NCBI GenBank assembly: GCA_965219405.1
Contig: OZ244736.1
Coordinates: forward strand, 310,001-374,000
DNA length: 64,000 nucleotides
Reading direction: 5' to 3'
Source: VXMO01 sp965219405
Lineage (GTDB): Bacteria > Chloroflexota > Dehalococcoidia > UBA6926
The notes under the pieces are model-generated. The model ran no database searches. It was given only the letters and a program-made list of their open reading frames with translations, and had not been told where the DNA came from. Below are positions 59,863 to 64,000 of this stretch, piece after piece. Each line of letters opens with the position of its first letter. The stretch's first letter is position 1. A program made the position numbers and the translations under genes.

Positions 59863-60522
59863 TTAGTTATCCAGCGTCCGGATGTGCGCCACCAGCATCC
59901 AGCGCTCGGCGGGTGACAGTAGCTTTGCGAAACGCGGCATGTTTGTCGAACCCTCCCACGCTGACGGATTGTCTGCCCACGCCGGAACAGGGAAATCACC
60001 GTTGCCGCGGCTGATAATCCGATAGAGCTCGCCGTCCGCATACGCCTGCGTATCTTCCTCCGTCAGGTTCTTCGGCACGTTCACGCCGGCCGCCTCGAAC
60101 GCGATAGTGACCTGCAAGAGGCCCTCGCCGTCCCCAGACGCCCCGTGGCACATGGAGCAGTTCCGCTGGAACAGGAAAGCTCCGTATTCCAGGACATCGG
60201 GAGTCACAGCGATCGGGTTGCCGTCTATGGCGTTGAGTTCCGTGTCCGGCATTAGGTCGAAGTGTTCAAGCCGCAGGTCTGCGTTCAACTGCTCCTCCGG
60301 CGCTCCGCCGCTGTTGAACGCCACCGTGCCGGGCCTCACGGTCATGGCAGGCCCTTCCTGCTTGCGGACTGCAGGGGAATAGTGCATCTCCTGGAAAAAG
60401 TCGACCGGATAGGCGCCTGTTGAGCAGCCGGTCAGCGCGATTACGGCAACAGCCACCAGCGCGAGTGCCAGTAGGCCCATTCGCCGCGTCGGCCAACTCA
60501 GTGTCCTGTTTACTCTCTGCAT
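59863..60522 (-). CDS. Monoheme cytochrome c lipoprotein, ActE-like
   Basis: 219 aa. Signal with lipobox (IALTGC), the ActE-type stretch YPVDFFQEMHYSPAVRKQEG and one heme site CSMCH (C122, C125, H126). NMPRF later supplies a likely Met axial ligand. It would pass electrons from the alternative complex III. It is the last gene of the four-gene operon. Confidence 0.85.
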   Translation of the reverse strand: MQRVNRTLSWPTRRMGLLALALVAVAVIALTGCSTGAYPVDFFQEMHYSPAVRKQEGPAMTVRPGTVAFNSGGAPEEQLNADLRLEHFDLMPDTELNAIDGNPIAVTPDVLEYGAFLFQRNCSMCHGASGDGEGLLQVTIAFEAAGVNVPKNLTEEDTQAYADGELYRIISRGNGDFPVPAWADNPSAWEGSTNMPRFAKLLSPAERWMLVAHIRTLDN

Positions 60523-60566
60523 TACTGCGCCTGTCCGCCGTCTTGTCCCGTTCTTGTCTTCTTCGC

Positions 60567-61088
60567 TTACGCTGCGGGTTCGTTGATGACTTCCTCGGCC
60601 CCGCCGCTCTGAAGGGCCTGTTGAGCGTTGCCAATCCTTGCCGAATCGACCGTGACCAGCAGGCCGATGTATCCGAGTGTGATACGCGCATCGTACAGGG
60701 GGCCTGCGCCGCCGGGGCGCGGAAGTCGACTCTCAAAGATGACCCCGATAACCGTGAAGATCATCGCCACCAACAGCGTGAACTCGTACATGATGATCAT
60801 GCTTGCCGGAATCGCGAGGATGGGCTTGCCTCCGGTGACTAACGGGAACGCCGTCTGCGTTGCAAACACGAAGAGGAATGCGGTAATGAAGCCGATGAAC
60901 GCCCCGAACAGGGAAAATCGGAAGAGCTTGTTCTTCTTGACATGCTCGCCAAACGCGCCCTCCGGGTACGGATTGCCCGTCATCACCTCGTAGTCGTCAC
61001 TCGTGAAGCCGGCCGCGCGCAGGTTGCGCGCTGCCTCTGCGGCGGTATCCGCGTTGCTGTACAACCCGAGAACACTCTGATTTGCCAT
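60567..61088 (-). CDS. DUF3341 membrane subunit, ActD-like
   Basis: 173 aa from the ATG at 61088 (extension to 61103 is unneeded). It starts SVLGLYSNADTAAEAARNL, keeps the GAFGEH-VKK segment and has two helices (about 60-80 and 95-115), matching ActD of alternative complex III. Lies between the NrfD-like and cytochrome genes. Confidence 0.88.
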   Translation of the reverse strand: MANQSVLGLYSNADTAAEAARNLRAAGFTSDDYEVMTGNPYPEGAFGEHVKKNKLFRFSLFGAFIGFITAFLFVFATQTAFPLVTGGKPILAIPASMIIMYEFTLLVAMIFTVIGVIFESRLPRPGGAGPLYDARITLGYIGLLVTVDSARIGNAQQALQSGGAEEVINEPAA

Positions 61089-61111
61089 TGCTTCCGCTCC
61101 CAATGCGCGGG

Positions 61112-62503
61112 CTACCAGGCCCGCGGCTCCTCTGATTCTCGTACGATTGCGGGCACCGTCACCTCACCGATTTGCACCTCGGATCGGAAGACTTGCCCCT
61201 CCTTCTGTTCCCACGCGGGCACCAGTGGCACCAGCTTGGCGAATATGATGAGCAGCATTGCCACCATCCCGAACGACGCCAGAACAATCACGCTCTCCGT
61301 CAAACTCGGGACATAGTTCGCCCATAAGAATGTCAGCTCCTGTTTCCGTTCAATGGCCGGGATGATAAGGAAGAACCTCTCCAGCCACATACCGATGTTC
61401 ACCAGGATCGACGTCCAGAACATCAATGCGATGTTCCGGCGGACCTTCCGGTTCAACCATAAGGGTATCGGTATCACGTATGAGCACATCACCATGATGA
61501 TGGTGATGGCGTTGAACGGCCATTCAAGCAGCCGACGCTCCATCACCGCGATCTCCTGTTCCTCTCGTGTGTAGAACGAGAATGCGAAGTCCAGGAAGAA
61601 GAAGAACAGCCAGGCAGTCGCGATGAAGATCAGCAGCCGGCCGACAGCATCGAAATGATCCTCCCAAATGAAGTTTTCAAGTTTAAAAATCCAGCGCATG
61701 AACGCCATCAGCGTCAGCACCATGGACACGCCGGAGTGGACAGCGCCGATGACGAAGTACGGCGCGTACACCGTCACGTGCCACGCCGGCACAACGGACA
61801 CGGCGAAGTCCCACGACACGATGCTATGGACGGACACGAAGACCGGCAGGATCAGCGCGGACATCAGGATTCCGAAGATGCCCTGCAGCCGCCACTGCCG
61901 CGGCGTGCCCCGCCAGCCCATCGCCAGCGCGCCGTAGATGGTTCGTCGCATTCCCGTGCTCTGGTCGCGGATGATCGCGAAATCGGGAATCAACGCTGTG
62001 AACACGAACAGGATGCTGCCTGTCAGGTACGTCGTAATCGCGACCGGATCCCACACCAGCGGGGAGCGCACGTCCGGCCACACGCCGCGCGTGAAGTCAT
62101 ACGGCAGCAACCAGTAGACGATGCGCCATGGCCGTCCCGCGTGAATCACCGGGTGGATGAGGGATGTGACAAGGGCGAAGACCGTCATCACCTCCGCCGC
62201 CCGCGTGATGGGACGTTTCCATTCCGCCTGCGTCAGTCTCAGGATGGACGAGATCATTGTTCCGGCGTGGCTCACACCAATCCAGAACACGAAATTGACG
62301 ATGAAGAAGCCCCAGAACGCCGGACGGTTTAGGCCTGTGACCCACAGGCCTTGCCAGACCAGGATGGTGACGGCGACCGCGCCCGCCATGACAAGGATGA
62401 ACGGCGGCAGGAAGGCGAGCACATGCCGCCTCCGCAGTTCAAACACCGGCCAGAGCAACTCGTCGTTGATCTGGCTGGCCGTCAGGACCGGTCGATCTTG
62501 CAT
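61112..62503 (-). CDS. NrfD/PsrC-like membrane subunit, ActC-like
   Basis: 463 aa with about ten membrane helices, beginning LTASQINDELLWPVFELRRR. A quinone-binding NrfD/PsrC-type subunit of alternative complex III, by its position just upstream of ActD. It contains conserved IGVSHAGTMISSILRLTQAEW and a GWRGTPRQWR cytoplasmic loop also found in the neighbouring paralogue. Confidence 0.88.
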   Translation of the reverse strand: MQDRPVLTASQINDELLWPVFELRRRHVLAFLPPFILVMAGAVAVTILVWQGLWVTGLNRPAFWGFFIVNFVFWIGVSHAGTMISSILRLTQAEWKRPITRAAEVMTVFALVTSLIHPVIHAGRPWRIVYWLLPYDFTRGVWPDVRSPLVWDPVAITTYLTGSILFVFTALIPDFAIIRDQSTGMRRTIYGALAMGWRGTPRQWRLQGIFGILMSALILPVFVSVHSIVSWDFAVSVVPAWHVTVYAPYFVIGAVHSGVSMVLTLMAFMRWIFKLENFIWEDHFDAVGRLLIFIATAWLFFFFLDFAFSFYTREEQEIAVMERRLLEWPFNAITIIMVMCSYVIPIPLWLNRKVRRNIALMFWTSILVNIGMWLERFFLIIPAIERKQELTFLWANYVPSLTESVIVLASFGMVAMLLIIFAKLVPLVPAWEQKEGQVFRSEVQIGEVTVPAIVRESEEPRAW

Positions 62504-62518
62504 TCCCTCGTCTCTCCG

Positions 62519-63922
62519 CTAGTCCGGCTTCGCCACAATATGCGCGTGCCCAACACCGAATGGCCTCACCACGCGCAACAACAGTGCCTCTCTCGTCTCC
62601 CAGAGGGACACGAACGGCACCACTCGCGAGGCCAATAGAATCATCAGGGCAACCGCAGATACCATTCCGGCAAACACCAGGACTTCAAGAATGCCCGGGT
62701 ATCCGATGTTCGTCGGTATCTCGTGTAGCTCATGGCCACCGACCTGCTCGATTGACCACGTATTCACATAAATGCGCAGCCTGTCAAAGAAGTTGCCGAC
62801 GATGATGACCACGCCGACCACGGCCGGGCCGAGAATGCTCCGCCTCACCGGGTTCCACATGATCAGCAGGAACGCCGTGATGAACGACAGGCCGATTGCG
62901 CCTACGAACATCCAGAGTTGTGGTCGCGCCAGTAAGTTTTCGACCGCAGGGTCGCCAAAGGCCAGGAGCGCGATGATCTGCTGCTCATGCGGCAGGCGCC
63001 CGTACCAGAACAGGATGAACCCGCTCCAGAAGAAATAGAACCAGAACAGCGTCAGCGCCAGCAGAAGCCGCCCGTATGCCCAGAACTGCTCAAGCTCGAA
63101 ATAACGAGCAAGGCCGCCCCACTTGCGGAGAGCGAACTGCACCACGATGAATAGGCCCAGGCCCATCTGCAGACCGGTGACAGCGTGGAACGCGGGGAAG
63201 ATTGGATCCTTCCAGCCCGGCGTCAGAACCATCGCGAAATCCGTCGCAAACACCATATGCGTCATCGCGTAGGCGGAGATATACATCGCGCCCAGAATTC
63301 CGAGCGCCGACTTGTGCATCGCCCACTGCCGCGCAGTGCCGATCCAGCCGTAGGCAAGCGACGCGGCAATGTTGCGCGAGCGTCCGCTGCCGTGGTCGCG
63401 AACCGCAGCCAGGTCAGGCAGCGCGGACACATACACGAAGGTCAGCCCGATGCACACGAACGCCGTCAGCATGATTAGATCGGGGAACCAGGGCCCAAGC
63501 CGCCAGTCCATCCAGAGGCTGTTGCGCCCCTCCAGGCCCGGATGCGCCGCCATGATCGGCAGGAAAAACACCAGCATGACAGGCCCGGCCAGGGCAAAAA
63601 GCTCCGCCGCCCGGCTCGTGGGCCGCCGCCATTGCGCGCGGGCGAACCGCAGGCCGATACTGGCGATCGGAATACCCATCACCAGAGAGAAAACATAGAA
63701 GTACGCGACGGCGTAATACTTCCACCGCGTATGGTCGTCCAGACCGCCCAGCATCATGAGGATCGCCGCCGTACCGCCAAGCGCCGTTAGCAGGGCGAGA
63801 ATCCACATCGCCCGGCGCATACGCGGACCGGTCTCCCGCGCCTCGTGGATGAGCTCTTGTGTCAGCTCTTCTTGTGTCGCGGGAGCCCCGGGCGCCTCAT
63901 GACCGTTGTGGGTGCTGGTCAT
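62519..63922 (-). CDS. NrfD/PsrC-like membrane subunit (paralogue)
   Basis: 467 aa from the ATG at 63922 (GAGGAGAGG upstream); a TTG at 63940 would add six residues. About ten helices and the loop YGWIGTARQWAMHK, as in the next gene. The two NrfD-like genes, DUF3341 and cytochrome c correspond to ActF/ActC, ActD and ActE. ActA (multiheme cytochrome) and ActB (iron-sulfur protein) are not in the window and could lie beyond the right edge or elsewhere. The 78 bp to the edge contain no further gene start. Confidence 0.87.
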   Translation of the reverse strand: MTSTHNGHEAPGAPATQEELTQELIHEARETGPRMRRAMWILALLTALGGTAAILMMLGGLDDHTRWKYYAVAYFYVFSLVMGIPIASIGLRFARAQWRRPTSRAAELFALAGPVMLVFFLPIMAAHPGLEGRNSLWMDWRLGPWFPDLIMLTAFVCIGLTFVYVSALPDLAAVRDHGSGRSRNIAASLAYGWIGTARQWAMHKSALGILGAMYISAYAMTHMVFATDFAMVLTPGWKDPIFPAFHAVTGLQMGLGLFIVVQFALRKWGGLARYFELEQFWAYGRLLLALTLFWFYFFWSGFILFWYGRLPHEQQIIALLAFGDPAVENLLARPQLWMFVGAIGLSFITAFLLIMWNPVRRSILGPAVVGVVIIVGNFFDRLRIYVNTWSIEQVGGHELHEIPTNIGYPGILEVLVFAGMVSAVALMILLASRVVPFVSLWETREALLLRVVRPFGVGHAHIVAKPD

Positions 63923-64000
63923 CCTCTCCTCATTGCTCAATTCGTGTCGTTTCTGTCGATTTTGAAGTCTACTTTGTGAATTCTGTCACTAAACACGTGT

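Noticed and set aside
1..64000. CRISPR arrays, rRNA genes, prophage or insertion-sequence transposase genes
   Set aside because: No regularly spaced direct repeats, rRNA sequence, phage structural genes or transposases were seen on either strand.
1..64000. tRNA-Sec or sel genes in the window
   Set aside because: The five tRNAs found are Trp, Leu(GAG), Cys, Leu(TAA) and Val. No selA, selB or selD homologue is encoded here, so the machinery must be outside if the selenoprotein reading is right.

Overview
The window is a GC-rich bacterial chromosome segment, densely coded on both strands. Gene content suggests a Chloroflexota lineage, perhaps Dehalococcoidia or SAR202-like: several peptide-type ABC importers, paralogous nitronate monooxygenases, a double CaiB/BaiF CoA-transferase, hydantoinase A/B genes, and NrfD/DUF3341/cytochrome c subunits of an alternative complex III. 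This placement is inferred from gene content only; no rRNA gene is present.

Layout. 1-4601: a peptide/nickel-type ABC importer (two permeases, two ATPases) with overlapping start/stop codons. 4644-5025: tRNA-Trp, tRNA-Leu and tRNA-Cys. 5036-12930: a VOC protein and three secreted proteins (a substrate-binding lipoprotein with an extra N-terminal domain, a six-Asp-box sialidase-like propeller, and a substrate-binding protein whose lobes look permuted). The last two share a GGC-helix-Arg C-terminal anchor. 12931-16373: a lower-GC island with an adenine/cytosine methyltransferase fused to an HNH nuclease, a zinc-binding partner, dispersed palindromic repeats and a 1-kb gene-free stretch bounded by 17-bp inverted repeats. 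16374-24333: rel, rpsT, tRNA-Leu, an SbcD-like phosphoesterase, a NucS-like nuclease and two nitronate monooxygenases. 24368-33207: a coiled-coil protein, a DM13 protein, a LivJ-type lipoprotein, a decayed protease next to tRNA-Val, a DUF2268 metalloprotease and the double CoA-transferase.

33212-42677 is the most notable part. A DUF3179 lipoprotein and two tandem thioredoxin-like lipoproteins each contain one in-frame TGA exactly where a redox-motif cysteine is expected (TGA-PLC, W-TGA-PTC, W-TGA-PSC). Each TGA is followed by a compact hairpin at the distance and with the small GU- or GUU-containing loop expected of a bacterial SECIS element. I read these as three selenocysteine lipoproteins. 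The two thioredoxin-like genes appear to be the tail of a hydantoinase A/B operon. A Cys-containing DUF3179 homologue at 55963-57531 gives an internal alignment control. No selA, selB, selC or selD is in the window.

42751-64000 holds an MFS transporter, remnants of toxin-antitoxin-type genes, an ABC-2 exporter, rmuC, a TPR protein, a glycosyltransferase with lysC and thrB, a HigBA-like pair, an Nmad3-like gene, queG, DUF805, pncB, a single-domain aspartic protease and the alternative complex III-like operon, which probably begins close to the right edge.
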